A stretch of DNA of 64,000 nucleotides from Paenibacillus sp. 1_12 (GCF_900114475.1 NZ_FOTE01000009.1:238506-302505); one strand, 5' to 3'. Shown: positions 1-9,150, counted from the stretch's first letter. Numbers and translations: made by a program. Notes: generated by a model not told the origin, from the letters alone.

Positions 1-46
1 ATTTCTTGAGAGGGTCTTGCGATATTACGAACTATGTACTTCTGCA

Positions 47-778
47 TTAAACCAATTCACCTCCAACATAAGGGAAAAATCTACTGAAAGCTTCGGCATA
101 CTTGTAATCATTATTTCCAGAGCAGCGACGGGCGTGATTCCCTCTTAGACTCGCCTTGGCTCCATAATAGTCAATCAAATGCTGCTGGGCTTTGAAGCAA
201 TTCATCGCTGCTTCTTTTTGCTCATACACATCGGTAATATCGATAATGACCTCAGGCTTGAAGTCACTGATTTCGGACTGATGGGGCTCAAATCCAAACA
301 AACGCGCTTGCTTCGCTGTCGGAGAACCTTCCAATTGAACACCATTCGATGTGGATAGGACGCTCGCTTTGAAGACATAGTCGGAGACCATTTCGTGATC
401 GGGATTAAAAGCGTCTTTCGGGCCATGAGTAATAATATGATGAGGCTTCACCTCGCGAATTTTCCGAGTCAAACGTTCCATGCGATCTTCCGTAATTTGC
501 ATGTGGTAATCATCGAAATCCCAAATCTCCATATTGGTCACACCTAAGTGATTAGCTGCTGCTTCAACCTCGCTCTTCCGAATTCGCTTCACATTATCCA
601 CGGTTTGCCCTTCGACATTCCACAAATCGTTGGATTCTCCTCTAACGCCATAGCTCAAAATGACCAAAGAGACGTTGGCACCTTGTTTCACATACTTCGC
701 AATCGTTCCGCCAGACCTCCATACAAAATCGGCTGCATGCGCGCTTACTACAAGAACATTGACATGGTGATCAATCAT
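47..778 (-). CDS. PIG-L superfamily protein, GalB-like (4-oxalomesaconate hydratase type)
   Basis: A 243-residue protein of the PIG-L/LmbE fold. The metal-binding motif near the N-terminus is H14-A-A-D17 followed by FVWRSGG, not the HPDD of sugar deacetylases. A second conserved segment is THGPKDAFNPDH, with H128. The HxAD-FVWR-GG variant, the FGFEPHQ segment and the length recall GalB of Pseudomonas putida, a PIG-L member that hydrates 4-oxalomesaconate in gallate breakdown. The match is from memory of the family, so the substrate is uncertain. A GGAGG sits 8 bases before the ATG. Upstream on the same strand is a decayed DUF6282 gene with a strong promoter and GntR operator, and a repeat now lies between the two. 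The gene was probably the second cistron of that GntR-controlled operon. Confidence 0.75.
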   Translation of the reverse strand: MIDHHVNVLVVSAHAADFVWRSGGTIAKYVKQGANVSLVILSYGVRGESNDLWNVEGQTVDNVKRIRKSEVEAAANHLGVTNMEIWDFDDYHMQITEDRMERLTRKIREVKPHHIITHGPKDAFNPDHEMVSDYVFKASVLSTSNGVQLEGSPTAKQARLFGFEPHQSEISDFKPEVIIDITDVYEQKEAAMNCFKAQQHLIDYYGAKASLRGNHARRCSGNNDYKYAEAFSRFFPYVGGELV

Positions 779-806
779 TTCACTAACCTCCAGATTTAGT
801 TTTCAA

Positions 807-952
807 CTATATAAGATGAACCAAATATTCGGACATCAGGGAGACGCTGCGAAAGCAGAAAAATCCGTCTGCAAAGGCGAACATTTTGTTTCTCCAGAAG
901 GGTCCGCTTTCTCCTCTTCGGCTGTATGTTTCTTTGGTTCATCTTATATAGA
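807..952. repeat. 146-bp MITE-like element with perfect 19-bp terminal inverted repeats
   Basis: CTATATAAGATGAACCAAA at 807-825 is repeated as its exact reverse complement at 934-952. The interior has no convincing reading frame. The outermost TA dinucleotides could be a TA target duplication, as for Tc1/mariner or IS630-type MITEs. A truncated second copy lies at 33140. The element abuts the 3' end of the DUF6282 remnant and separates it from the GalB-like gene. Confidence 0.8.
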
Positions 953-1155
953 CATGCTTTGATGTCATTGTTTTGATTTCAGACATAGAAAAGTCTTTGT
1001 TCATCAAATTGGTGACAAGAACCTGAAGCCCTTCATCAGGGTACGGACCGTTTGTTGACAGTCATTTTCAAGTTGTCCACTTTTCTGTCCAAAATATCGG
1101 GCCACAAATGAACATAAAAATCATAAGCTCCTTGCAGCATTTCCACCGCTTCCAT
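940..1155 (-). pseudogene. Decayed DUF6282-family (amidohydrolase-like) gene
   Basis: Reading from the ATG at 1155 (RBS AGAAAGGA) gives an N-terminus containing GAYDFYVHLWPDILDRK, which resembles the GAxDLHVHxxPDxxPRK start of DUF6282 proteins. This frame stops at 1036-1038. A shifted frame then reads PYPDEGLQVLVTNLMNKDFS, resembling the conserved DUF6282 C-terminus, and ends at a TGA inside the adjacent repeat. Only about 70 codons remain of an expected protein of roughly 300, so a large internal deletion plus a frameshift is inferred. A near-consensus promoter and GntR operator still precede it. Family assignment is from remembered motifs. Confidence 0.65.
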
Positions 1156-1195
1156 TGTTAATCCTTTCTCCATGTATGAAAACCGCGAAATTAAA

Positions 1196-1263
1196 TGATC
1201 AATATTGTTGAACAATTTTGATCATTTTTTTAGATTATACTTAGCTTTTATATTTATTGTCAA
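1196..1263 (-). promoter_or_regulatory. Consensus promoter with overlapping GntR operator
   Basis: On the minus strand the -35 is TTGACA (1258-1263), the spacer is 18 bp and the -10 is TATAAT (1234-1239). Immediately downstream is a near-perfect 29-bp palindrome: TGATCA (1196-1201), core ATTGTTGAACAAT (1204-1216), TGATCA (1219-1224). The core recurs before the GntR gene at 2131. The position over the transcript start implies repression. It drives the DUF6282 remnant and formerly the GalB-like gene. Confidence 0.75.
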
Positions 1264-1384
1264 CACTTATTGCCTTTCCTTAGTAAAATAGAATGCAAAA
1301 AAGACCGCTGCTTGCAGCCACATTGGAAGATATACCGCACATCTCTTTATTTGGAGAATAGGTTTCGCGACATTATACAACATG

Positions 1385-1441
1385 AAAAAAAAACCGACAG
1401 CGGTAATGACTGCTCTAACACAGTCAATCACTCTGTCGGTT
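1385..1441 (-). terminator. Intrinsic terminator of the GntR gene
   Basis: CTGTCGGTT (1433-1441) pairs with AACCGACAG (1392-1400), with an inner GACTG/CAGTC hairpin. A run of T follows on the minus strand. The stop of the GntR gene is 28 bases upstream. The remainder of 1264-1468 holds nothing else I can support. Confidence 0.8.
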
Positions 1442-1468
1442 CTTCTAAATTATCGAAACCACTCATCA

Positions 1469-2110
1469 TCATAATAGATACTGATAATTTTCTTGGATGG
1501 TTCGCCTTACGTTAGCGACATGCTCCTTAATCACTTTTTCCGCTGCCAATTCATTACGCGACATAAGCGCATTATAAATTTCATTGTGCTCGGCGAAAGA
1601 TTCGTGGTTTCTTCCGGGAACTAAAATTGTCTTAAAATGGAAGCGATTCAGTTGTGTTTTAATCATATTAATCATCTCTACAGCTTGCCGATTATGAGAA
1701 GCCGAATAAATGATATTGTGAAAGATTTTGTTTAAATTGGAGTATGCGTCAAACTTATTGTTCTGCAGCAGTGAGCTCATTTCGCCTAGTATTTGTTCCA
1801 TACTGCCCAATTGCTCTTCCGTTATGCTGCTAACGGCTGACCTAATGGCTAGACCCTCTAGAACTTCCCTGATCTCCAAGTAATTAATTACTTCCTGCAA
1901 GTTAAAGGCCTTTATTGTTGCTCCTTTATTTTTTTCTATTGAAATTAGATTTTCTTGCTCCAGCTTTAACAAAGCCTTAATAACGGTATTTCTACTAACG
2001 CCGATTTCCTCTGATAATTGAACTTCGGTTAATTTTTGAGAAGGTCCATAGGTGCCGTCTAATATTTTACTTCTAATAAATGCATACGCGGTTTCAAGTG
2101 GCTTATTCAT
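1469..2110 (-). CDS. GntR-family transcriptional regulator (FadR/FCD subfamily)
   Basis: A 213-residue protein. The N-terminal winged helix-turn-helix contains LTEVQLSEEIGVSRNTV, and the C-terminal all-helical FCD effector domain follows. The start at 2110 (MNKPLETAY) is chosen because GGAGAGG lies just upstream and the winged helix begins immediately; an in-frame start at 2161 would add 17 residues through the operator. The same 13-bp core operator lies before this gene and over the promoter of the decayed DUF6282/GalB-like operon. The regulator therefore probably represses itself and that operon in response to a small acid. The effector is not known. Confidence 0.88.
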   Translation of the reverse strand: MNKPLETAYAFIRSKILDGTYGPSQKLTEVQLSEEIGVSRNTVIKALLKLEQENLISIEKNKGATIKAFNLQEVINYLEIREVLEGLAIRSAVSSITEEQLGSMEQILGEMSSLLQNNKFDAYSNLNKIFHNIIYSASHNRQAVEMINMIKTQLNRFHFKTILVPGRNHESFAEHNEIYNALMSRNELAAEKVIKEHVANVRRTIQENYQYLL

Positions 2111-2130
2111 GTAGGTTACCTCTCCACAAT

Positions 2131-2192
2131 ATTGTTGAACTAAATAGCTCATCATTATCAATAAAGCTATATTATTTTTTTTGTTATGTCAA
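2131..2192 (-). promoter_or_regulatory. GntR autoregulatory operator and candidate promoter
   Basis: ATTGTTGAACTAA at 2131-2143 matches 10 of 13 bases of the palindromic core at 1204-1216, with the left arm and centre identical. A TTGACA (2187-2192, minus strand) could be the -35, with an AT-rich -10 near 2166-2171. The site lies about 21 bases upstream of the GntR start codon. Confidence 0.5.
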
Positions 2193-2280
2193 TCCTATTA
2201 ACTATCCATTTGTTGGCAGGATTGTCTAACTAGCCCTCGAATTACTTAACCATCCCTTCTCGAGACAGGAGTTCACCACT

Positions 2281-3291
2281 ATGCAACTGGAAATGAGTCC
2301 ATCCACACACGGCTTTGATGAACTTAATCAGTATATGCGAACCACCCAGCATGTAATCTCAGCTACTGCCGCAGCAGTTGTTGTCATACAAAATGGACAT
2401 ATCGTTAACGAGTGGTATTCCGGCTACCATGGAAGCTCAAGCAGCAGTCGACCGGTCGATGCCAAATCCAGGTTTAATGTGGCCTCCGTTCGCAAAACTT
2501 ACCTCGGTGCGGCCATTAGTCTAGCTATATACGAAGGAAAAATAAACAGCATCGATGACCCCGTAACCGATTATATAACGGATTGCGCCCCCGACATTTT
2601 AAGTCATACTACCATCCGTCATTTGTTAACTCATACCCATGGCCTTCAGGGGCACAGTAAACGAATATTTCCTCCCGGTACCGAATGGAAATACAATAAT
2701 GCAGGTGTCAATCTGCTCATCCAAATGGTCAAAAACCTGTTTGGTCGGCCGCTCGCTCAAGTTATGCAGGAGCGTTTTTTTGGTCCTTATGGATTTACAA
2801 AGACGGGCTGGATACAAGAAGAACTTGAAGAGTTGGTTTGGCTTCATGAAGCTTACTCAAACGATCAGGGTAGTGAAGGGAATCTTTTTGCCAGTACGCG
2901 GGAATTAGCCTATTGGGGGTATCTGCACTTAACACAAGGATTGTACAAAGGCAAACAAATTATGCCAAGTGCCGTATTCGATACTTGTAGTACCATTGCT
3001 ACGCCAGTAGCACTCGATCCGGCAATGCCCAGAAACGGCTTCTTTTGGTGGGTGCAGGACGCACCGCGGCCGTTATCCGAGCTCGGGACTCAACTTCCTG
3101 AAGGCTCCTATCAATCTCTGGGGTTGTATGGGAACGCCATTCTGGTTATTCCTGTCTATCAAATCGTGGCTGTCCGCATGCTGAATCAAACGGAGCCGAA
3201 CCCACCGACATATGATTATATCCAGGGCATCCAAACCTTCGGCAATCTCGTTGGTCAGTATGGTGCTGCAAATAACCAAAAACCATCTTGA
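2281..3291 (+). CDS. Serine hydrolase, class C beta-lactamase family
   Basis: A 336-residue protein with the beta-lactamase/DD-peptidase fold. The SxxK motif is S69-V-R-K72 and the YxN motif is Y138-N-N140, both at standard spacing. No signal peptide is visible, so it is probably a cytoplasmic esterase, peptidase or amidase rather than a secreted penicillin-binding protein. AGGAG precedes the ATG. It is transcribed away from the GntR gene and ends in a strong terminator. Its position suggests control by the GntR regulator, but no operator copy is visible directly upstream. True beta-lactamase activity is not implied. Confidence 0.85.
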   Translation: MQLEMSPSTHGFDELNQYMRTTQHVISATAAAVVVIQNGHIVNEWYSGYHGSSSSSRPVDAKSRFNVASVRKTYLGAAISLAIYEGKINSIDDPVTDYITDCAPDILSHTTIRHLLTHTHGLQGHSKRIFPPGTEWKYNNAGVNLLIQMVKNLFGRPLAQVMQERFFGPYGFTKTGWIQEELEELVWLHEAYSNDQGSEGNLFASTRELAYWGYLHLTQGLYKGKQIMPSAVFDTCSTIATPVALDPAMPRNGFFWWVQDAPRPLSELGTQLPEGSYQSLGLYGNAILVIPVYQIVAVRMLNQTEPNPPTYDYIQGIQTFGNLVGQYGAANNQKPS

Positions 3292-3311
3292 TGTTTCAAG
3301 ATGGTTTTTGG
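3276..3311 (+). terminator. Intrinsic terminator after the serine hydrolase
   Basis: CCAAAAACCATCTTG and CAAGATGGTTTTTGG form a 15-bp stem around a 6-base loop. The stop codon lies inside the loop side of the stem. The stem is symmetric and could act in both directions. 3312-3484 holds nothing further. Confidence 0.85.
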
Positions 3312-3484
3312 CAAGCTTGAGCTATTTTAATTGAAAAAGCATATACATAGCGCTGTGTTATTCCCGCTGGTTACGGCTTCCATCCCTGCTGGTCTGCATG
3401 AGTAATGACCTCGTCAATCTACATGCATACCCCGGTCTGTATTTATCGCATCTCACAGCTAATCATAAGCTGCTGCTTCTTCAT

Positions 3485-5386
3485 TTACACAACGTGAGCT
3501 GATCCCGCATCCGCCGCTGCAATTTTCAGTGCAACTTCCCCTGCCTGTAAGGGTTCCAGCACACGAAGCTGCAGACGATATAACGTGTCCCCCCATATCG
3601 ACTGCATTCTGGCATCACTGACTGTAATCGTCTCGACCGCAGCTTCCAGCCGGTTCGCTTCATATTGAATCCAGATACGCTCTCCGTGCTCATTCGCAAG
3701 CTCAATACGTCCATCCTCTAACAGCTGTGGCATCGGCAGTGTCAAGCAGTTAAACACCAAATCGGTCGATACCCCATTCAATTCAAAAGCATCCTTGATC
3801 TCAACATAAGCCTGTTCTCCCTCCTTGCGATGCAGGGCCATGCTTCGTCTCCACAGTTCGATCCCTGCCGCCTCGGGATATGCAGCTGCCAGATTTAAGG
3901 AAAAACTAGCCGCTGCATCCGTAAGTACGTATGCAATGTCTGATGCCCTGTATGCCTCACCATTCTGCTGCTCCACGCCATTCACGGTTGGCAAGCTATG
4001 ATAACCGGATTGCATCGTCCAGATCTCGTACCTCCGCTCGCTGAAGGTTTTGGCTGTATAATTTTCCGTGCCTGCATCAATGAAAAACGGATGTCCATTG
4101 TAGTAAACGATATAATGGCCGACATCATTATGGTTATGACTCTCTTCGTTATGCCCGCCCTTCGCTGCGAGATACAGTCCGTCCGAGCTCCCCTCTTGCT
4201 CTCTTGCTACAAAAATATGGGTATCCTTCAACCATACATCCCGTTCGTAAGGAGCCTCTGCCTGCTGCTCAGTTAGCTCAGCGTAATTCGCGAACTCCCC
4301 TAGGATTCTTGCACATGAAAAAATCCGATCACGCGTAATGCCATTAGCCTGGAAGGTGTACGTGCCCAGCGTGCTCATTTGCGAATCGTCGATTCGCTTT
4401 CCATAACGGTACACCACATCAGCAGACAGGCTAAGCCGTGCATCGCCGTCCGCGAAGTTAACAAAATCATTGCCGGCAATGTGCACCCGATAAATGTACT
4501 TGCCCATTTCCTGCACAAGCGGCTCCTTGTAAAAATCGATGTGTCCTTCTGACCCTGCATAAAGAAGCTCCAGACAATCGAACAAAGATGCGCCTGCCCG
4601 TCCCCAATAACCCGGTCCTTCGTCACAGCCGCCGTCAGGATGATAAATCCCCATAAAGCTATCAAGACTTTGCATGGCTTTCGCTACCGCCCGGCTCCTG
4701 ACTGACGCATCCTCCTCCAATATTAGAAAAGCTGCCAGACAATTGGAATGAATCCATGGATTCCAGTTGTTAACGCGCTTCGGTGTATAGCCCATCCACC
4801 AGAAATCCCTGCGTTCCAAATAAGGTTCAAAAATACGCCTCTTCATCTCATAACGAATACGCTTCAGAATCATTGGGCTTTCCGTCTGCAGTTTATCTTC
4901 GAACAAGTAAGCTGTCCAAGCCAACAAGCCGCCGGTGTCCGCTGCAAATAAGTCGATTACCTGCTCCGTGATATCAGGCAGCGAATAACCATCGCTTTGC
5001 GTGGACAGCGTCATGTGGGCAGGAATCACCCAATACGATTCCTCACAAATGCACCACAGTCCATTGATGATTTGCTCTAAGAATCGGCCCTGCCCCTCGA
5101 CACATTCACCGAACAGCAGATCACCCAATACTCTTCTTCTTTCAAAATAAGCCTCTTCATAGCGCGTACGGTTGCCATTGCGTACATAATCCATATAACG
5201 AACGGCCGGCAGTGCCGGCCATGTATAATCAAGTCTTTCCTCCGCCCAACCGATCCAGGTCGAACGTGCCGCCTCGGGAAGCTTTTCCCAAAAATCACGC
5301 TCTGAAGCTTTCGGATACGGGTGGAACTGCTGCGCTGAAACCAACAGCTCACTTAAATTATGCTCGGTTGCAAATTGATTAAACAT
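3485..5386 (-). CDS. Heparinase II/III family protein
   Basis: A 633-residue protein. The first ~330 residues resemble the helical (alpha/alpha) toroid of polysaccharide lyases, with WNPWIHSN at about 208-215 and a DEGPGYWGRAG segment near 255-265. The C-terminal part carries the heparinase II/III-like beta-domain, with HNEESHNHND at 412-421 followed by GHYIVYYNGHPFFIDAG. These His/Asn residues are typical of the catalytic and metal-binding region. No signal peptide is visible, so it probably acts on imported uronate-containing oligosaccharides. No transporter or glycosidase adjoins it, and it appears to be a single-gene transcript. The substrate cannot be told from sequence. Confidence 0.88.
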   Translation of the reverse strand: MFNQFATEHNLSELLVSAQQFHPYPKASERDFWEKLPEAARSTWIGWAEERLDYTWPALPAVRYMDYVRNGNRTRYEEAYFERRRVLGDLLFGECVEGQGRFLEQIINGLWCICEESYWVIPAHMTLSTQSDGYSLPDITEQVIDLFAADTGGLLAWTAYLFEDKLQTESPMILKRIRYEMKRRIFEPYLERRDFWWMGYTPKRVNNWNPWIHSNCLAAFLILEEDASVRSRAVAKAMQSLDSFMGIYHPDGGCDEGPGYWGRAGASLFDCLELLYAGSEGHIDFYKEPLVQEMGKYIYRVHIAGNDFVNFADGDARLSLSADVVYRYGKRIDDSQMSTLGTYTFQANGITRDRIFSCARILGEFANYAELTEQQAEAPYERDVWLKDTHIFVAREQEGSSDGLYLAAKGGHNEESHNHNDVGHYIVYYNGHPFFIDAGTENYTAKTFSERRYEIWTMQSGYHSLPTVNGVEQQNGEAYRASDIAYVLTDAAASFSLNLAAAYPEAAGIELWRRSMALHRKEGEQAYVEIKDAFELNGVSTDLVFNCLTLPMPQLLEDGRIELANEHGERIWIQYEANRLEAAVETITVSDARMQSIWGDTLYRLQLRVLEPLQAGEVALKIAAADAGSAHVV

Positions 5387-5565
5387 CCAATGTCATCTCC
5401 TTCAAAGGGTATAGTTGGACTTGCTTTCAGCCTCATCATACACCTTTCAAGAGAGAAGAACTACAACCATCTATATCTAGGGTGAATAAGTGGCACTGCT
5501 GGGCGGAGCTGTTCCTCCACGTTATATTCACTGCACTTCTAGCCGCAGCAATCCGATGCATCCCA

Positions 5566-6384
5566 TCAGACGCCCGCCAATCCTTCCGGTCCCGGAGTGC
5601 TTGCACTTTGGGCTTGAATCAGATAATAAAAGCCGATCGTTTTCAACCCTTGTTCACTGCGGTGCAGATCAAACTGGCTGCGTATTCTTTCCAGACAATT
5701 CTCTTTTACGTATTGAATAAATCCCTCGGTTTGCCCAAATCCGATGATTTGAAGCACATCCTCAACAGCAGGCAGGTACGACGTTTCCCGCAGTCTGCGA
5801 ATAGAGAACGCCTCAAGACCGCTTTGCGAGAGCAATCGATTAATTTTATCCAGAATGGGCGTACCCTGCTGCGGTGGCGCAAAAAGTCTGGGGAAGTAGC
5901 TCCCAAGCTCAATGCCTTCCCCATTTGCATCGCCAGGATGCAGAGAACATAGATGACCTCCCGGCTTGAGAATCCGGTTCGCTTCAGGATACCAGCTGGT
6001 CGGGCCTTTTTTCGTATAAATGAGATCAAACTCATGGTCCTTGAAAGGTAGACCCTCTTTCGTATTACCCAGCACAAAACGAACATTCGGTTTACGGTTC
6101 TGTTCTGCTGTAAGCAAAAAGCCTTCCGTCATATCATAACCAACGACTTCCTCAGCCTGGCTCGCCCAACGATTCGCAAAAACTCCATGTCCGCAGCCTA
6201 CCTCAAGAGCTTTACCGCGCACCACCTTCGCCAGCTCCTCACAGAAGATATCTTCCGCTGCCGCCCCTTCAATGATCGCATTCCACGGGTACTCATATTT
6301 TCCGGTCTGCTCAGCAAGTCGATTGCACCATTCTATCGTTTGTCCCCGCAGCCATTCTGGGTGCTGTGTTAAATCAGGAAACAT
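5566..6384 (-). CDS. Class I SAM-dependent methyltransferase
   Basis: A 272-residue Rossmann-fold methyltransferase. Motif I is EVGCGHG at residues 61-67 and the acidic motif II is VVGYDMTEG. EFDLIYTKKGPTSWYPE and the post-I LKPGGHLCSLHPG loop follow. An AGGTGG lies 8 bases before the start codon. It stands between the heparinase-like gene and an ABC exporter, with more than 150 bp on each side and no obvious operon partner. The substrate is unknown; small molecules and RNA are both possible. Confidence 0.85.
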   Translation of the reverse strand: MFPDLTQHPEWLRGQTIEWCNRLAEQTGKYEYPWNAIIEGAAAEDIFCEELAKVVRGKALEVGCGHGVFANRWASQAEEVVGYDMTEGFLLTAEQNRKPNVRFVLGNTKEGLPFKDHEFDLIYTKKGPTSWYPEANRILKPGGHLCSLHPGDANGEGIELGSYFPRLFAPPQQGTPILDKINRLLSQSGLEAFSIRRLRETSYLPAVEDVLQIIGFGQTEGFIQYVKENCLERIRSQFDLHRSEQGLKTIGFYYLIQAQSASTPGPEGLAGV

Positions 6385-6547
6385 ATGCTATGCCACCTCT
6401 CCAGTTTTGGTTATTGATTTCATGCACCAGTTAATTCGATGTATCCACGCGCCCCGATTTCTATGCATCCATTTCATATTACAGTTGAAGTACCTTGGCT
6501 TTCTTTACTCCGTCAGCATAACGTTTGTCCTATCCATTCGGTAGGCA

Positions 6548-7519
6548 TTATCCGTACACCCGATGGATAACCTCCTCAAAATCCGGCTCCTCCATATGTA
6601 CGTCCTCAATAATTCCCCAAGCGCTCATCGTCTGCAGCACCTCCATCGCTGTCGTTTCCTGCCGATTGCAGGCCACAGACATCATACGCGAATCAATCAT
6701 TTGAATCTCATAAGGAGCTGTATGGATGGCAGGCTGTTGAATAGCTTCGCGAAACGTTATTTTCATCCTCGTTGGAAGTCCAATTCTTCCCCGCAGCTGC
6801 TGCAGCGTGCCATCATAAATCGCCTGACCCTGATTAATAACAATGACTCGGCTGCATAACTGCTCGATATCGTCCATATCGTGAGTAGTTAGCAAAATCG
6901 TTTTGTTCAACTCTCGGTTTAACAGCCGCAAATGCTCACGGATTTGCTTTTTGGCGAGCACATCCAGCCCGATCGTCGGTTCATCAAGAAACAGCAAATC
7001 GGGATCATGGAGCAGAGACGCAGCCAGATCGGCTCGCATTCGCTGACCAAGTGACAGCTTCCGCACCGGGGTGTCGAGAAATTCCTGCAAATTCAATACC
7101 TCACTCAGCTTCGCCAGTTGGCGTGCATAAGCCGGCTTTCCGATCTTGTACATCGCAGCGAGAATCTCGAACGAATCCTTGACCGGAAGGTCCCACCACA
7201 GCTGTGTACGTTGACCAAACACTACACCCAGCTGCCTGACCAGCTCCATCCGATTCTTTTGCGGACTACGCCCATTAATTGTCACTTCTCCAGAGGTGGG
7301 GTGCAAAATGCCGCAGAGCATCTTGATCGTAGTCGATTTACCCGCTCCGTTCGGCCCAATATAACCAACAAATTCGCCTTTTGGTATCTCAAAGCTGATA
7401 TCCTTTACGGCTTCAACCAAGCGGTAATCTCGCGCAAGTAAAGTTCTCAGCCCCTGCAATCGACCTTGTTTGACGATAGGAATTCGAAATGTCTTATGCA
7501 AGCTTTTGGCAATAATCAT
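6548..7519 (-). CDS. ABC-2 type transporter, ATP-binding subunit
   Basis: A 323-residue ATPase. Walker A is GPNGAGKS at residues 55-62, the signature is LSLGQRMRADLA and Walker B is LLFLDEPTIGLD, followed by TTHDMDDIEQL. The N-terminal extension before the Walker A (LRTLLARDYRLVEAVKD) is typical of ATPases paired with ABC2_membrane_6 permeases. It is the last gene of a three-gene operon with two permeases, separated from the nearest by 69 bp. The system probably exports a drug, lipid or peptide. Confidence 0.9.
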   Translation of the reverse strand: MIIAKSLHKTFRIPIVKQGRLQGLRTLLARDYRLVEAVKDISFEIPKGEFVGYIGPNGAGKSTTIKMLCGILHPTSGEVTINGRSPQKNRMELVRQLGVVFGQRTQLWWDLPVKDSFEILAAMYKIGKPAYARQLAKLSEVLNLQEFLDTPVRKLSLGQRMRADLAASLLHDPDLLFLDEPTIGLDVLAKKQIREHLRLLNRELNKTILLTTHDMDDIEQLCSRVIVINQGQAIYDGTLQQLRGRIGLPTRMKITFREAIQQPAIHTAPYEIQMIDSRMMSVACNRQETTAMEVLQTMSAWGIIEDVHMEEPDFEEVIHRVYG

Positions 7520-7588
7520 ACGTTTCCTCCTTTTAGACGCCCAATGAATGAGTCTCGCTGCGGTCGTGGCATAGCTTGCGTACCCTAA

Positions 7589-8380
7589 TTACGTTCCCGT
7601 GCTCTGATAATGCGAAATCCCGTACCGCCAGAAACGCAGCGCCGCGAGCAGGAGCAGGAGCGCTACCGTTAAGGTGGCAAACACCACCCAGGGTCCCAGC
7701 TCACCGCGAATCACATACAGCGACGGCACATAGGCGGTAAAGCCCATCGGCACAATCGTCAGTAAAACGACCCGCATCCACTGTGGATAAATAGTCAAAG
7801 GGTACTGCCCCGCAATAGTGGCTGCATTATCCGTGATCCGCTGCAAATCATCGATCCGATGTGTCCAGAAGCCTACCGCTGCTGTTGCCAATCCAATTGA
7901 AAAGGTGATTGCCGTCCCACTCACCACAATCACGCAGGTAAGTGGGATCACCCACCAAGACACCTGCCCGCTCGCGATCAAATGCTGGAGACATATACTA
8001 ACCAGGATCAAACCAAGAATGAGCTCCCCTAGCATCGGACGAAAATTCCGCGTCATTAACACGAGCAGCACTGGCGCCGGACGAATTAGCAGGCCGTCCA
8101 GCAGGCCTTGCACCAGGTATTTTTCAAAATTGTTGACTTCCGAAGCCAACATCCTATAGAAGGCTCGGGTGAACATCATGATCGTAAACAGGTACCCAAC
8201 CTCATACACACTCCAACCCTGAATACCATTGAAACGATAAATAACTGTTGCCACAGTCAGGAATTCCAGCGAGAACATGAATAAAGCCATCATTGTAGAA
8301 AAAATAAAATTGAATTTGTACTGCATCTGTCCGCGAAGGCTAGCTCCCGCCATACGGGCATACAGCTGTATCCAGCTCAT
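7589..8380 (-). CDS. ABC-2 family transporter permease (PF06182-like)
   Basis: About 263 residues with six predicted membrane segments. The start at 8380 (MSWIQLYARM) is preferred: it overlaps the upstream stop in an ATGA arrangement and has a GGTGGAGG upstream. The longer in-frame start at 8455 would add 25 polar residues overlapping the previous gene. The ELLTV-type first helix and the NNFEKYLVQGLLDGLLIRPAP segment are characteristic of this family. It is translationally coupled to the other permease, so the two probably form a heterodimeric channel. Confidence 0.85.
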   Translation of the reverse strand: MSWIQLYARMAGASLRGQMQYKFNFIFSTMMALFMFSLEFLTVATVIYRFNGIQGWSVYEVGYLFTIMMFTRAFYRMLASEVNNFEKYLVQGLLDGLLIRPAPVLLVLMTRNFRPMLGELILGLILVSICLQHLIASGQVSWWVIPLTCVIVVSGTAITFSIGLATAAVGFWTHRIDDLQRITDNAATIAGQYPLTIYPQWMRVVLLTIVPMGFTAYVPSLYVIRGELGPWVVFATLTVALLLLLAALRFWRYGISHYQSTGT

Positions 8381-9150
8381 CCGCCCTGCACCTCCACCTT
8401 GCGACGCATCGTATGGGTCAGCAGCAAAGCCGCGGTTGTCAGTCCGAAGCACCAAATCAGAGAATGACCGAGAACCGTAACAGCATCTAATTCAAGATAA
8501 ATTCGTGTCGGATAATATTGCAGACAAGGATAAGGAGAGAACAGACTAATGGTCTTAAGCCACCCGGGCAGCCAGGTTATAGGAATAAAAAATCCGGAGA
8601 GCAGCATATTCAGCGCATGATGCACATGCCATAACCAACGTGACTCCGTGGTCCATAAGGCAGTGATTCCAACCAGGTAGGATATACAGAGTGAGAGATA
8701 AGCGGATAAAATGAGGGCTATGAAGGTCCACAGCCAGGTTAGCGGATGCTGAGGTGTTTGAATTTGCAGGAAAATAACATAGATGAGATAGATGGGTATA
8801 GTACTGTACAGGAACTGATAGACCAACTGTCCCCATTCCCGGCTGAGTAAGTACCAGAAGAACGGCATCGGCTTCATCAGTTCGTGAGCGATTTGTCCGG
8901 TTCGAACCATGCCGTCAATCCCTAATCCCCCTGACGGAAATAAAATCCAGATACAGGCTTGATTGAACGCAATATAACTGATCATTCCATGCAGTCCGTA
9001 TTCACCAAGCGACTGATCATGGCTGATACCCGCCCAGATCGACATGTATACATATCCGATCGCGACACTGGCGAGCATCCGAAGTAAGTGCGCTTTCCGG
9101 TACTGCAATTGATTCAGATACCCTTTGCGGGCTAACGTTAAGGAAAACAT
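8377..9150 (-). CDS. ABC-2 family transporter permease
   Basis: About 257 residues with six hydrophobic segments. The ATG at 9150 is chosen because GGAGG lies 5 bases before it; a GTG two codons upstream is possible but less well placed. Conserved features include the amphipathic FSLTLARKGYLNQLQYRK start and the DGMVRTGQIAHELMKPMP loop, which corresponds to the cytoplasmic coupling loop of ABC2_membrane_6 proteins. It is the first gene of the exporter operon. Confidence 0.83.
   Translation of the reverse strand: MFSLTLARKGYLNQLQYRKAHLLRMLASVAIGYVYMSIWAGISHDQSLGEYGLHGMISYIAFNQACIWILFPSGGLGIDGMVRTGQIAHELMKPMPFFWYLLSREWGQLVYQFLYSTIPIYLIYVIFLQIQTPQHPLTWLWTFIALILSAYLSLCISYLVGITALWTTESRWLWHVHHALNMLLSGFFIPITWLPGWLKTISLFSPYPCLQYYPTRIYLELDAVTVLGHSLIWCFGLTTAALLLTHTMRRKVEVQGG

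Noticed and set aside
5482..5952. Long plus-strand frame opposite the methyltransferase gene
   Set aside because: It lies antisense to a gene with clear methyltransferase motifs; its translation shows no domain.
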